A stretch of DNA of 64,000 bases from Chthoniobacteraceae bacterium (lineage in GTDB: Bacteria; Verrucomicrobiota; Verrucomicrobiia; Chthoniobacterales; Chthoniobacteraceae): assembly GCA_028293625.1 (NCBI GenBank), contig JAQGOL010000037.1, forward strand, positions 140,925 to 204,924, written 5' to 3'. Made by a program: the position numbers and the translations under genes. Shown here piece after piece: positions 1 through 8,816 of the stretch. The notes beneath the pieces were generated by a model. It saw nothing but the letters and a program-made list of their open reading frames with translations, was not told where the DNA came from and searched no databases. Every line of letters begins with the position of its first letter. Within the stretch, counting starts at the first letter, position 1.

Positions 1-430
1 GAAGGAGTACGTTCTTGAGGCGCTTAAACCGGCCAAGATCAAGACCGTTTCCCTGGATGAGAACAGGAAAGCGATCCATATCCGGGTCGATGAAGATCAG
101 CTCTCGCTTGCGATTGGCAAACGCGGTCAGAATGCCCGTTTAACCTCGCGATTGACGGGCTGGGATATCAATATTGAAAAAGACGAATCGGCTGAGCAGG
201 TCTTCAAAAACCGGCTCCAGAAAGCGGCTGTCGCTTTGGCCGATACACTTGAGATCGACCTGACAACTGCCAGTTTGCTCGTCAACGGCGGCATGGCCAA
301 TTTGGACACGCTTGCCGATGTGGAAGCCCAAGACATTGCAGACGCCGCAGGGATCGAACTCGAACAAGCTGAACTCATTCATTCCGCTATCAAGCGCGCG
401 CAAAACAAGAGCATGGCTCCTACCCAGTAG
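1..430 (+). CDS. nusA: Transcription termination/antitermination factor NusA (C-terminal part)
   Basis: The 5' end lies outside the window; an open frame runs from base 2 to a TAG stop. The visible 142 residues hold the end of the KH2 RNA-binding domain, with the typical segment LAIGKRGQNARLTSRLTGW including the GxxG loop (GKRG). A helical tail follows (about residues 75-125 of the visible part) that looks like the helix-hairpin-helix repeats often found at NusA C-termini. NusA binds RNA polymerase and nascent RNA to modulate pausing, termination and antitermination. It stands 45 bases before infB, the usual nusA-infB order, so it is very probably cotranscribed with the translation genes that follow. 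Confidence 0.95.
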   Translation, partial: KEYVLEALKPAKIKTVSLDENRKAIHIRVDEDQLSLAIGKRGQNARLTSRLTGWDINIEKDESAEQVFKNRLQKAAVALADTLEIDLTTASLLVNGGMANLDTLADVEAQDIADAAGIELEQAELIHSAIKRAQNKSMAPTQ

Positions 431-475
431 GCGCTATGAAATGCATTTCCAGGCACACCTTCAGGGACATTTTTA

Positions 476-2626
476 ATGGCAACCAAGACGAACACAGTAA
501 AGACAGCCTTCAAAAAGATTACCGCCACTAAGCCGGCGGACAAATCTGATACCAAGCCGCCTGCAAAGGGCAAGGCAGGTGAGGCGGCGGAACCTAAACC
601 GGAAACCAAACCGGAGCCGCCCAAGGAAGCCATTTCGCTTATCGACGACAAGCCCAAGCGGCCCCGCGATCGCAGCAAACCGCCCGCCCCCGGCACCAAG
701 CCGTTTGTGGCGTTGCCAAGCATTTCCCGAATCCTTTCGCCTGAGCCTCCCAGGGTTGTCGTTGAACCGGAGCCTGAACCGGTTCCCGTGGTGGAAGAAG
801 AACCGGTTGCCGTGGTCCCGGAACCGGAACCCAAAAGCGATGATGGGAAGCTGATTCACATCAAGCCTCCGATCATGGTCAAGGAGCTCTCCAATCAATT
901 GGGGCTCAGGCCGTTTGTCGTGATCCGCGATTTGATGGACATGAACATCTTTGCGTCCATTAACCAGGCGATTGAGCCTGAAATGGCCGCCCGGGTTTGC
1001 GCCAAGCACGGGTTTACCTTCGAGCGTGAGAAACGCAAAGAAGGCGGTGGAGTCCATAAGCCGGCTGAAAAGACCTACGCGCCGCCAAAAGAGCCCGCCA
1101 AGCCGGCAAAAGAAGAGCTCAAGTTCCGCGCGCCCATTGTCACCTTCATGGGACATGTCGATCACGGCAAGACGACCCTCATGGATGCCATTCGCAAGAC
1201 CCGCGTGGCAGCGGGTGAAGCGGGCGGCATCACCCAGCATATCGGCGCTTACTCGGTCACCTATAACGACCAGAAAATCACTTTTCTTGATACCCCGGGC
1301 CACGCGGCATTTACCGCGATGCGTGCCCGTGGCGCCACGGTGACCGACATCGTAGTGCTGGTAATCGCCGCCGATGACGGGCTCATGCCGCAAACCATCG
1401 AGGCGCTCAACCATGCCAAGGCAGCCAAGGTGCATATCGTTGTCGCGATTACTAAAATTGACGTCCCTGGCGCCAATATCGACAAGGTCAAAGGCCAGTT
1501 GCAGGAAAAAGGGCTCGTGCCTGAAGATTGGGGTGGCGAGACGATCGTCTGCCCGGTTTCAGCTGTTAAGAAAATCGGCATTGAGCAGCTTCTTGAAAGC
1601 ATCCTGCTCGTGGCCGAGGTCGCTGAGCTGCGTGCAAGCGCCCAGGCCAACGCCCGAGGCACTGTTATCGAGTCCCAGATCGAACAGGGCCGCGGTCCAA
1701 CCGCCACGCTCATTGTGAAGATGGGCACGCTTAAAGTGGGCGACGCGTTTATCTGCGGCACGTACAGCGGCAAAGTGAAGCTGCTCATGGATGATCTTGG
1801 CAAGCCGATCAAGAGCGCTTTGCCATCGACCCCTTGCAAGGTCCTCGGTTTCTCAGGTCTTCCCAACGCCGGCGATGAACTCGTCGTCATGGAGAGTGAG
1901 AAAGCCGCCACCGCACTGAGCGAGGAACGTCTGGCTTCCCAGCGTCTCAAAAAACTGGTCACCCCGCATCGCGCCAGCCTCGAAAACCTTTTCGACAGCC
2001 TTGCCGCGGACAAAAAACCGGTCCTCAACCTGATCCTCAAGTGCGACGCCCAAGGCTCGAGCGAAGCGGTCGCCACTTCATTGCGCCAGATCGAAAGCCG
2101 CAAGATCAGCTTGAATATGCTGCACCTTGCCGTTGGCCCGATTACCGAATCCGACGTGCTGCTCGCCGCGGCCTCCAATGCCGTGGTCATAGGGTTCAAC
2201 GTAAAAACTGAATCGAGTGCCGCCAATACGGCACGAAGTGAAGGTGTGCAGTTGAAGCTTTATTCGATCATCTACGAGCTTATTGATCAGGTGAAAGAGG
2301 CGATGGCCGGAATGCTTGAGCCTGAGAATCGCGAAACTGTCATTGGCCATGCGGAGGTCAAGAAAGTGTTTGAACTCTCCAAGGGCCTCGTGGCCGGAAG
2401 TCTTGTCACAGATGGACGCATTGCCCGTGTAGGCCGCGCCCGCGTCCTTCGCGGCCGCCAGCCTATTTACGACGGCGCCCTCGCGACGCTTCGCCGTTTC
2501 ACCGAGGATGTCAAAGAGGTCCGCAGCGGACTTGAATGCGGCATCAAACTTGGCGATTTCACCGAGTACGAGCCAGGCGACATCATCGAGTGTTACACGC
2601 TCGAGAAGGTTGCGCAGAAGCTCTAG
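476..2626 (+). CDS. infB: Translation initiation factor IF-2
   Basis: IF-2 is the GTPase that brings initiator tRNA to the 30S subunit. The 716-residue product has a Lys/Pro/Glu-rich low-complexity N-terminus (about 1-125), one IF2_N helical domain (about 127-180), then the G domain, EF-Tu-like domain II and the C-terminal tRNA-binding domains. The G1 motif GHVDHGKT is at 226-233 and DTPGH at 272-276. The guanine-specificity motif reads TKID (326-329) where most IF-2 proteins have NKID. The start is the first ATG after nusA; no good Shine-Dalgarno sequence precedes it. It is shorter than the E. coli protein because the N-terminal region is short. Product assignment is very secure. Confidence 0.97.
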   Translation: MATKTNTVKTAFKKITATKPADKSDTKPPAKGKAGEAAEPKPETKPEPPKEAISLIDDKPKRPRDRSKPPAPGTKPFVALPSISRILSPEPPRVVVEPEPEPVPVVEEEPVAVVPEPEPKSDDGKLIHIKPPIMVKELSNQLGLRPFVVIRDLMDMNIFASINQAIEPEMAARVCAKHGFTFEREKRKEGGGVHKPAEKTYAPPKEPAKPAKEELKFRAPIVTFMGHVDHGKTTLMDAIRKTRVAAGEAGGITQHIGAYSVTYNDQKITFLDTPGHAAFTAMRARGATVTDIVVLVIAADDGLMPQTIEALNHAKAAKVHIVVAITKIDVPGANIDKVKGQLQEKGLVPEDWGGETIVCPVSAVKKIGIEQLLESILLVAEVAELRASAQANARGTVIESQIEQGRGPTATLIVKMGTLKVGDAFICGTYSGKVKLLMDDLGKPIKSALPSTPCKVLGFSGLPNAGDELVVMESEKAATALSEERLASQRLKKLVTPHRASLENLFDSLAADKKPVLNLILKCDAQGSSEAVATSLRQIESRKISLNMLHLAVGPITESDVLLAAASNAVVIGFNVKTESSAANTARSEGVQLKLYSIIYELIDQVKEAMAGMLEPENRETVIGHAEVKKVFELSKGLVAGSLVTDGRIARVGRARVLRGRQPIYDGALATLRRFTEDVKEVRSGLECGIKLGDFTEYEPGDIIECYTLEKVAQKL

Positions 2627-2656
2627 CCTACCTCTGTCGGCGGATCCAAAGGCAGC

Positions 2657-2684
2657 GGGACGAAAGCACTGAAGCTTTCGTCCC
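2657..2684. repeat. Perfect 11-bp hairpin between infB and rbfA
   Basis: The arms GGGACGAAAGC and GCTTTCGTCCC flank a 6-base loop (ACTGAA). No T-run follows on either strand, so it does not look like an intrinsic terminator. It may be an RNA processing or stability element inside the operon mRNA, or an interspersed repeat unit. It occupies the only sizeable gap (87 bases) in the translation cluster. Confidence 0.6.
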
Positions 2685-2713
2685 TGAAGCCATCGACCCC
2701 CGGCGTCATCCGT

Positions 2714-3100
2714 ATGAAACATCGCCTCGCACGCGTCAACGAACTCATCCGTCGGGAACTGGGCGAAATCGTCAATCGCGAACTCCGTTTCGACTCCAAG
2801 CTGGTCACCATTCAGCAGGTCGATATTACGCCCGATCTTCGGCATGCCCATATTTACGTCAGTTTTATCGGCACTGAAACCGAACAACATAGCGATATGG
2901 CGTCGCTGCATGCCAAGCGCTCTTCGCTTCAGCAATCACTTTCCAAGCGGGTCGTTCTCAAGTTTACGCCGCATCTTCATTTTAAGGTCGACGAAGCAAT
3001 GGAACGTGGCAGCCGCGTCCTGAATATCATGGGCGAAATGGAGCCGCTGCCGCCCGAGAGCTACGAAGATTACCAAAACAAAGAGCCTTACACCCCGTAA
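2714..3100 (+). CDS. rbfA: 30S ribosome-binding factor RbfA
   Basis: RbfA is a small KH-fold protein needed for maturation of the 16S rRNA 5' end. The 128-residue product has the family's normal length and typical segments: an N-terminal helix with RVNELIRRELGEI, the ITPDLRHAHIYVS strand region, and a C-terminal part around LKFTPHLHFKVDEAMERGSRV. It sits after infB, the standard position in the nusA-infB-rbfA-truB cluster. The chosen ATG gives the usual RbfA N-terminus; no Shine-Dalgarno motif is seen in front of it. Confidence 0.96.
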   Translation: MKHRLARVNELIRRELGEIVNRELRFDSKLVTIQQVDITPDLRHAHIYVSFIGTETEQHSDMASLHAKRSSLQQSLSKRVVLKFTPHLHFKVDEAMERGSRVLNIMGEMEPLPPESYEDYQNKEPYTP

Positions 3101-3198
3101 GCGTTTCTTCTGTGCCTGAAGCGAAGCCTTGCCTATTTCGCAAAGGCTTCCTCCTTTCGACCCCGGACCACCCGCCTTTCGTGCCCCCCTTGCCATTC

Positions 3199-4182
3199 AT
3201 GAAGCCCAACGTACGCCTTGAAGAAATCGCCGAGGTCCTTCGCACCCGCCAACGATTCGTCATCATGAGCCACCTGCGTCCCGATGGGGACGCGCTCGGA
3301 TGCGAACTCGCGATGGCGCTTTGCCTCAGGGAACTCGGCAAGGATGTTACCGTTTGGAACGAGGATGGAATGCTCGAAAAACTCCGGTTCCTTCCGCATT
3401 CCGAGCTCGTTGAAAAGCCACCGGTCGAGAATCCGGAAGAATTTGAAGTGGCAATCGCGCTCGATACCGCCGTGCAAAACCGAGTGGGGACATGTTTCAA
3501 AGCGCTCAAGCACGCGGATCTATGGATCAATATTGATCACCACGTCACCAACGATCACTACGGCGATCTGGCTTATATTGACCCAACCGCCCCGGCAACC
3601 GGACAGATTCTCTTTGAGCTTTTCAGCCAAAACGGCCTGCCGCTTACTCCCGCCATGGCCGACAATCTTTTTGTCGCAATTTCCACCGACACAGGCTCTT
3701 TCCAATATCCCAACACGACGGCACGCACGTACGAAATCGCGGCCGAGTTGATCCGGGCCGGCGTGAAAGTGGGCGCGCTTTCGCAAAAACTTTACGAGAG
3801 CTATCCGCGCCGTCGTCTGGAGCTTCTGCGCGCGCTACTCAACGTGATGCGGATGACGGCAAACGATCGCGTCGCAAGTTTTGCATTATCCATCGCGACC
3901 GCGGAATCGCTCGGCGCGCAACCGGAGGATAACGAAGGTCTCATCGACACCATTCGTGCCATTGAAGGCGTTGTGGTCGCGGCGTTCATTGAAGAACTTC
4001 CGGATAATAAGGTGCGCATCAGTCTTCGCTCCAAAGATCCAAGGATCGATGTTTCAAAAATTTGCGCCTCCTTTGGCGGCGGCGGCCACACCCTGGCAGC
4101 CGGCGCGCGCATCGACGGGCCTCTTGCCGAAGTCGAAGCCAAAGTCCTTTCAGCTATCGCTCATGAATTCGAACAGTATTGA
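3199..4182 (+). CDS. DHH/DHHA1 phosphoesterase (NrnA-like oligoribonuclease / pAp phosphatase)
   Basis: This belongs to the DHH family of Mn-dependent phosphoesterases, whose NrnA/YtqI branch degrades very short RNAs and pAp. Metal-binding motifs are visible: DGD at 29-31 and DHH at 113-115, with a further Asp-containing stretch (STDTG) in between-domain sequence. The C-terminal DHHA1 domain carries the glycine-rich FGGGGHTLAAG loop near residue 292. I start at the ATG giving MKPNVRLEEI; the frame is open to a GTG at 3112, but those 29 residues are proline-rich and unlike the family. Its 3' end overlaps truB by 20 bases, so the two are coupled. Substrate (nanoRNA, pAp or cyclic dinucleotide products) is inferred from the family only. 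Confidence 0.9.
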   Translation: MKPNVRLEEIAEVLRTRQRFVIMSHLRPDGDALGCELAMALCLRELGKDVTVWNEDGMLEKLRFLPHSELVEKPPVENPEEFEVAIALDTAVQNRVGTCFKALKHADLWINIDHHVTNDHYGDLAYIDPTAPATGQILFELFSQNGLPLTPAMADNLFVAISTDTGSFQYPNTTARTYEIAAELIRAGVKVGALSQKLYESYPRRRLELLRALLNVMRMTANDRVASFALSIATAESLGAQPEDNEGLIDTIRAIEGVVVAAFIEELPDNKVRISLRSKDPRIDVSKICASFGGGGHTLAAGARIDGPLAEVEAKVLSAIAHEFEQY

Positions 4183-4882
4183 CGGTGTCCTTCTCGTAGA
4201 CAAAGCCAGCGGCATGACTTCCCACGACGTCGTCGCCATTGCACGGCGCAGCCTTGGCACGAAAAAAGTGGGCCATTGCGGCACGCTCGATCCACTCGCT
4301 ACCGGAATGCTGATCGTCGTGGTAGGCCGCGGCACCAAAATCCAGGACCTCCTGATGAGCGAGGACAAAGAATATGTCGGCACAATGCGCCTTGGCATCG
4401 TCACCGACAGCCAGGATGCCGATGGGCAGATCCTTGAAACGCGCCCGATTCCCGAGCTGACCCGTGATCAGATCAATGCCGCGTTCGCCAAATTCGACGG
4501 CGATTTTTATCAAATGCCTCCCATGGTTTCGGCCATCAAAAAAGATGGGGTGCCGCTTTACAAACTTGCGCGCCAAGGCAAGACCGTCGAGCGCGAGCCA
4601 CGGTTTGTGCATATCTATGCCCATGAAATCCTGGAGGTTCGCCCCGATGAAATCGATTTCCGGGTGGTCTGCTCCAAAGGCTTTTACGTGCGCACCTATG
4701 CCTTCGACATCGGCAATGAACTCGGCTGCGGCGCCCATTTAAAATCGCTTCGCCGGACCAAAAGCGGCAAGTTCAACCTCGATCCGTCCGTCACCGTGGC
4801 GGAGCTTAAGACAGAGCCGCGCGAGGTCTTGCTTGAAAAAATGCTGACCTTGCCCGCCGTTTCACGGATGCGGGGCGCGTAA
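4163..4882 (+). CDS. truB: tRNA pseudouridine(55) synthase TruB
   Basis: TruB makes pseudouridine 55 in the T-loop of tRNAs. The 239-residue protein shows the N-terminal DGVLLVDKASGMTSHDVV segment and the catalytic motif GTLDP (40-44, nucleophile Asp43), followed by LATGMLIVVVGRGTK. Later blocks such as QMPPMVSAIKKDG and GFYVRTYAFDIG are also typical. The frame is open much further upstream, but only the ATG inside the end of the DHH gene yields a normal TruB N-terminus. It is on the short side for TruB, with little beyond the catalytic domain. Product call is secure. Confidence 0.95.
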   Translation: MNSNSIDGVLLVDKASGMTSHDVVAIARRSLGTKKVGHCGTLDPLATGMLIVVVGRGTKIQDLLMSEDKEYVGTMRLGIVTDSQDADGQILETRPIPELTRDQINAAFAKFDGDFYQMPPMVSAIKKDGVPLYKLARQGKTVEREPRFVHIYAHEILEVRPDEIDFRVVCSKGFYVRTYAFDIGNELGCGAHLKSLRRTKSGKFNLDPSVTVAELKTEPREVLLEKMLTLPAVSRMRGA

Positions 4883-4918
4883 AACCGTCGTCTTTCCCGA
4901 GTCAGCTGTCGGTTTCCT

Positions 4919-5836
4919 ATGAGCGTGCTCCATTCCCTCCCGGAACTCTCCGCGATTCCCGGGCCTGTGGTGCTCGCAATCGGCGTCTTCGATGGAGTGC
5001 ATCTTGGCCACCGCGCGGTGATCGAACGCGCGCTTGCCGATGCCCGGCAAGTTAACGGCACTGCGGTTGTCGTGACTTTTGACCCGCACCCGATCCGGAT
5101 TCTGCGCCCTGAACACGCCCCGCGCCTTCTCACCTCAACCGGGCATAAGATCCGCCTGATCCGGGATCTAGGGGTTGAGCATCTCCTGATCCTCCCCTTC
5201 ACTCCCGAGCTTGCCTGCACGCCGCCTGAAGATTTCATCCGCAGCCTGGCCCATGCCTGCCGGCCGCTCATAGAAATTTGCGTTGGCCATCAATGGTCTT
5301 TTGGAAAAGGCCGCGCCGGAAATCTAGACCTGCTTAACCGCCTGGGCGATGAACTCGGATTTGATGAAGTGGGCGTCCACGCCGTCCAGGTCGGCGACCA
5401 GATTGTCAGCAGCACATTGGTGCGCCGCGCCGTCGAGTCAGGTGATCTGGCGACTGCGGCGCTCTTTCTTGGCCGGCCGTATCCGATCCTTGGCACAGTG
5501 ACTGAAGGCGACCGGCTCGGGAGGACGATCGGTTTTCCGACGGCAAATCTTGGCGCCCATAACGAACAGTTTCCTCCCAACGGTGTTTACGCCGTGGATG
5601 TCGATTGGTGCGGCAAGCCGTTCCGAGGCGTCGCCAACATCGGCGTGCGCCCCACGATCGCCAATGCCAGCGGCCAGCGCATTATTGAAGTTCATCTCTT
5701 TGATTTTAACGCCGAGATCTACGGGGAAAATCTCGAAGTAACCTTTCGCCGCTTTCTGCGTCCGGAAATGAAGTTTGCTTCCCTCGAAGCGCTCCGCGCC
5801 CAGATCGTCGAAGACGTTACCCAGGCCCGCGCTTAA
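4919..5836 (+). CDS. ribF: Bifunctional riboflavin kinase / FAD synthetase
   Basis: RibF converts riboflavin to FMN and then FAD. The N-terminal nucleotidyltransferase domain has GVFDGVHLGHRAVI (an HxGH-type motif) near residues 22-35 and VTFDPHPIRILRPE. The C-terminal flavokinase domain begins around residue 185, with GRTIGFPTANLG and FPPNGVYAVDV. The 305-residue length fits the family. It is 36 bases after truB, matching the common truB-ribF order; rpsO, often next in other bacteria, is not here. It ends head-to-head with aroE, 6 bases apart. Confidence 0.95.
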   Translation: MSVLHSLPELSAIPGPVVLAIGVFDGVHLGHRAVIERALADARQVNGTAVVVTFDPHPIRILRPEHAPRLLTSTGHKIRLIRDLGVEHLLILPFTPELACTPPEDFIRSLAHACRPLIEICVGHQWSFGKGRAGNLDLLNRLGDELGFDEVGVHAVQVGDQIVSSTLVRRAVESGDLATAALFLGRPYPILGTVTEGDRLGRTIGFPTANLGAHNEQFPPNGVYAVDVDWCGKPFRGVANIGVRPTIANASGQRIIEVHLFDFNAEIYGENLEVTFRRFLRPEMKFASLEALRAQIVEDVTQARA

Positions 5837-5842
5837 ATCCTC

Positions 5843-6778
5843 TCAGCGCGCCGCTGCGTTCTGTTCGAGAGCCGCCTTCATGACATCGAGCGGAGCTTCC
5901 CGGTCAAACCAGATCTCAAAGGCGAGCGCACCCTGATGGAGCAGCATGGAGAGCCCGTTCGCGCTGCGAGCTCCGGCTTCATCCGCGGCGAGCATCAGCT
6001 TCGTCCGGCTCGCCGTATAGATCGTGTCGTAAATCATCAAATGCGGCTGAAGAATGGAGCTTGGCAAAGGAGAGACGTCGGCGCGTTTCATCCCCACGGA
6101 GGTGCAATTGATGATCAGGTCAGCGTGCTCAAACTGCGCCCGCAAGGCGCCATCTTCCCATGGCGCAACTTCGAGCCTGTCGCCCGGACCGTATACACGC
6201 GGCGCCCGGAACATCGGGGCGAGTTCCGCCGCCAATTCACGCGCCTTATCCAAAGTCCGATTTACGAGCACCAACCGCTCGCATTGTTCAATCCCGCATT
6301 GCATTGCAATCGCGCGTCCGGCACCGCCTCCGGCGCCGAGCACCACGACACGCAGATCGCGCAAATCGACGCCAAACTCCGAGCGCACCGCCCTGACGAG
6401 TCCCGGCCCATCCGTATTAAATCCAACGAGTTGATCCCCTTCCACAACGACCGTATTGACGACTCCGATCCGGCGCGCGTGATCATCGACCCGATCCATC
6501 AGTCCGAGCGCCAAGGCCTTGTGTGGGATCGTGCAGTTCACGCCGAGAAATCCGAGCTTTGGCAGCGACCGCAGTGCTTCGCCGAGTTCTTCCGCCTTGA
6601 TATGAAGCCGCGTGTAGCGGGCAGCGATTCCGCATTTCTCCAACGCGGCATTGTGCATTGGCGGTGAAGCGGAGTGCGCTACGGGGTCGCCGATCACGGC
6701 CAGGCGCAACGGCGGTTCAATGCCGGCCGTCACCTCGGACCAGGTGCGCAAATCTTCCAGCGTGTAGACTTCTTTCAT
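5843..6778 (-). CDS. aroE: Shikimate dehydrogenase
   Basis: AroE reduces 3-dehydroshikimate to shikimate with NADPH in the aromatic amino acid pathway. Motifs seen are the shikimate-binding SASPPMHNAAL, the catalytic-lysine segment NCTIPHK, FNTDGPGLVRAV, the dinucleotide loop GAGGGAGRA, and NCTSVGM. The 311-residue length from the chosen ATG (MKEVYTLEDL) is slightly longer than E. coli AroE because of an N-terminal extension of about 20 residues. The frame is open further upstream, into the end of gltX, but that extension is unlike AroE. It lies 13 bases downstream of gltX and is probably cotranscribed with it. Confidence 0.93.
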   Translation of the reverse strand: MKEVYTLEDLRTWSEVTAGIEPPLRLAVIGDPVAHSASPPMHNAALEKCGIAARYTRLHIKAEELGEALRSLPKLGFLGVNCTIPHKALALGLMDRVDDHARRIGVVNTVVVEGDQLVGFNTDGPGLVRAVRSEFGVDLRDLRVVVLGAGGGAGRAIAMQCGIEQCERLVLVNRTLDKARELAAELAPMFRAPRVYGPGDRLEVAPWEDGALRAQFEHADLIINCTSVGMKRADVSPLPSSILQPHLMIYDTIYTASRTKLMLAADEAGARSANGLSMLLHQGALAFEIWFDREAPLDVMKAALEQNAAAR

Positions 6779-6791
6779 CAAAAACGCCGAG

Positions 6792-8138
6792 TTAAGCGCG
6801 GAACCGCTCGATCGTCCCCTGAAACCGTGCCAGAACACGCGTTTTCCCCAGGACTTCAAGCATGTGATAAAGGCTTGGACCAATCCCCCGCCCGCTCACC
6901 GCCACGCGCGCAGGATGGATAAATTCGGCCGGTTTGCAGCCCAGCGAGACGGCGGTCTCCTTTAACTTTGATTCAAGCGCCGCCGCATCCCAGCTTTCCA
7001 CCATGGAATAAGCATCCGCGATCTGCTTCAAACGGTCGAGCGCGCCCGGTTTGCGCAATGTTTTTTCCACCGTCTCGAGCTCGTACGGATATTCGTCGGT
7101 AAAGAAATAGCCGATCCAGCCGGGCACCTCGGGCAGTTGCTTGATCTTCTCTTTGATCAGCGCGAGCACCGGCAACAGCGCATCGCGCGATCCAAACCGA
7201 ATCCCGGCTTTTTCAATCCACGGAATCGCGGCATCGGCGAACTTTTCGATCTCCATGGCGGCGATGTATTGCGCGTTGAGCCAGTTGCACTTCTCAATAT
7301 CGAACTGGGCCGCTTTGCGGTTGATTTTTTCAGGATCAAACAGGCGGATCACCTCCTCGATATCAAGCTTTTCGCGATCGTCCTTGGGCGACCATCCCAG
7401 CAAACAAAGATAATTGCGCACCGCCTCAGGCACGTAACCCTGCTCAATGTAATTCCCGATTCCCGCGCCCTGATCGCGCTTGCTCATTTTGGAGCCGTCC
7501 CGATTAAGGATCAGCGGAATGTGGGCAAAGCGCGGCGGCTCAACTCCGAATGCGCGATAAAGTTCAATGTGTTTGGGCGTGTTGGAGAGATGATCTTCGC
7601 CTCGAATCACGTGGGTAATCTCCATCTCGATATCGTCCACGACGTTCACAAAATGGAAGATCCATGAGCCGTCCGGCCGGCGGATCGTCATGTCGGCTTC
7701 CGGTTCGCCTGTCGGCGTGGTCGTCTTGCTGCGATCCACGTAGTTGCGACCGCAGACCATATCGACAAATTCGACCGGCTGGCGCGGCAGCCTGAAACGG
7801 GTGGCGCCTGCTTCATCCTGATACACGTGGCCCGCTTCACGCAGTTTGCCAAGGTAACGCTCATAAATTTCACCCCGCTGGCTCTGAAAATAGGGGCCAT
7901 GATTGCCGCCCGCCTCCGGACCTTCATCCCACCCCACTCCCAGCCAGCGCATCCCGTCCAGGATCACCTGCACCGCCTCCTCGACATGGCGGGCGCGGTC
8001 GGTGTCTTCAATGCGCAAAACGAACACGCCGCCGGTATGCCGCGCGTAAAGCCAATTAAAAAGCGCTGTGCGTGCCCCACCCACATGCAGCATCCCGGTT
8101 GGTGAAGGAGCAAAACGAACACGAACTTGAGAACTCAT
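6792..8138 (-). CDS. gltX: Glutamate--tRNA ligase
   Basis: This class I synthetase charges tRNA-Glu. The N-terminal signature RFAPSPTGMLHVGGARTALFNWL contains the HIGH-like motif (HVGG), and KMSKR is present in the second half of the Rossmann domain. The anticodon-binding helical part follows (LDIEEVIRLFDPEKINRKAAQFD). Starting at MSSQVRVRFAPSPTG gives 448 residues, a little short but complete. The open frame continues 50 codons upstream with no synthetase similarity, so I reject the longer start. It is the first gene of a gltX-aroE pair. Specificity for Glu versus Gln is assigned by resemblance only. Confidence 0.94.
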   Translation of the reverse strand: MSSQVRVRFAPSPTGMLHVGGARTALFNWLYARHTGGVFVLRIEDTDRARHVEEAVQVILDGMRWLGVGWDEGPEAGGNHGPYFQSQRGEIYERYLGKLREAGHVYQDEAGATRFRLPRQPVEFVDMVCGRNYVDRSKTTTPTGEPEADMTIRRPDGSWIFHFVNVVDDIEMEITHVIRGEDHLSNTPKHIELYRAFGVEPPRFAHIPLILNRDGSKMSKRDQGAGIGNYIEQGYVPEAVRNYLCLLGWSPKDDREKLDIEEVIRLFDPEKINRKAAQFDIEKCNWLNAQYIAAMEIEKFADAAIPWIEKAGIRFGSRDALLPVLALIKEKIKQLPEVPGWIGYFFTDEYPYELETVEKTLRKPGALDRLKQIADAYSMVESWDAAALESKLKETAVSLGCKPAEFIHPARVAVSGRGIGPSLYHMLEVLGKTRVLARFQGTIERFRA

Positions 8139-8258
8139 AGAGTCGGGGAACCTGCGCAAAGCCCCGCCGCTTTGAAAGAGGGAAATCCGTTTCCGAATTC
8201 CCAATTCGAATTGGAACGGCGGGCGTCTCTGGCCGTCAACTGAGCTGCGCCGAGCAAA

Positions 8259-8747
8259 GTGTCGACTTGCCACTCGAAGAGCGCTCAATCTGATTCAATC
8301 AAAATAAAAAGCCAAACCGACCGATTACAATCAGGAGCAAGCGGCGGCCCGACAGGCACCGTTGCACTGCTTTGCGTGCTCCTTGTGGTTCCAATTTGCG
8401 CCCTGCACCAACTTCCGACGGACTGGCGCCTTCTTGCCGGCATCTCGATTGCCGTTTCCCTCGCTACTTTTTTTCTCTATCGAACCGATAAACGGCGGGC
8501 TCAGGCCGGGGAACGGCGCATCCCGGAATCGACTTTGCATAGCTTGGAGCTCATTGGCGGATGGCCAGGCGCATTGCTTGCACAACGAAAATTCCGCCAT
8601 AAAACCGCGAAGCGATCCTACCAGATCACCTTTTGGATTATCGTGCTCGGACACCAATTAATCGCACTCGATTTTCTGCTTCACTGGAAACTCGCCACGC
8701 ATTTGTTCCTCTTCACTACAAACCAATACCTTCGGCTATTGGGATAA
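8259..8747 (+). CDS. DUF1294 family membrane protein
   Basis: The C-terminal two thirds match the DUF1294 pattern: YRTDKRRAQAGERRIPESTLHSLELIGGWPGALLAQRKFRHKT, followed by two hydrophobic segments. Two more hydrophobic stretches precede it (about 35-70), so it is an inner-membrane protein with about four helices. Some relatives carry an N-terminal cold-shock domain; none is present here. The function of DUF1294 is unknown. The start used is a GTG giving 162 residues, but the first 30 residues are hydrophilic and doubtful; a later start is possible. It is divergent from gltX. Confidence 0.8.
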   Translation: MSTCHSKSAQSDSIKIKSQTDRLQSGASGGPTGTVALLCVLLVVPICALHQLPTDWRLLAGISIAVSLATFFLYRTDKRRAQAGERRIPESTLHSLELIGGWPGALLAQRKFRHKTAKRSYQITFWIIVLGHQLIALDFLLHWKLATHLFLFTTNQYLRLLG

Positions 8748-8816
8748 ACTTGGTCAGTCTGATTCTTTGAAGGCAACTCTTCCACTCCCGCGCGCGGAGT
8801 GCGCAACCGCTAAACC

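Noticed and set aside
473..1435. A 320-aa frame opposite infB
   Set aside because: It is antisense to a secure IF-2 gene with biased composition (Arg/Gly/Phe) and no recognisable domain.
3112..3198. GTG start extension of the DHH phosphoesterase gene
   Set aside because: The added 29 residues are proline-rich and unlike the family; the ATG at 3199 gives the normal N-terminus.
8797..8816. Shine-Dalgarno site for the MFS gene
   Set aside because: A GGAG is present, but about 17 bases from the ATG, beyond functional spacing.
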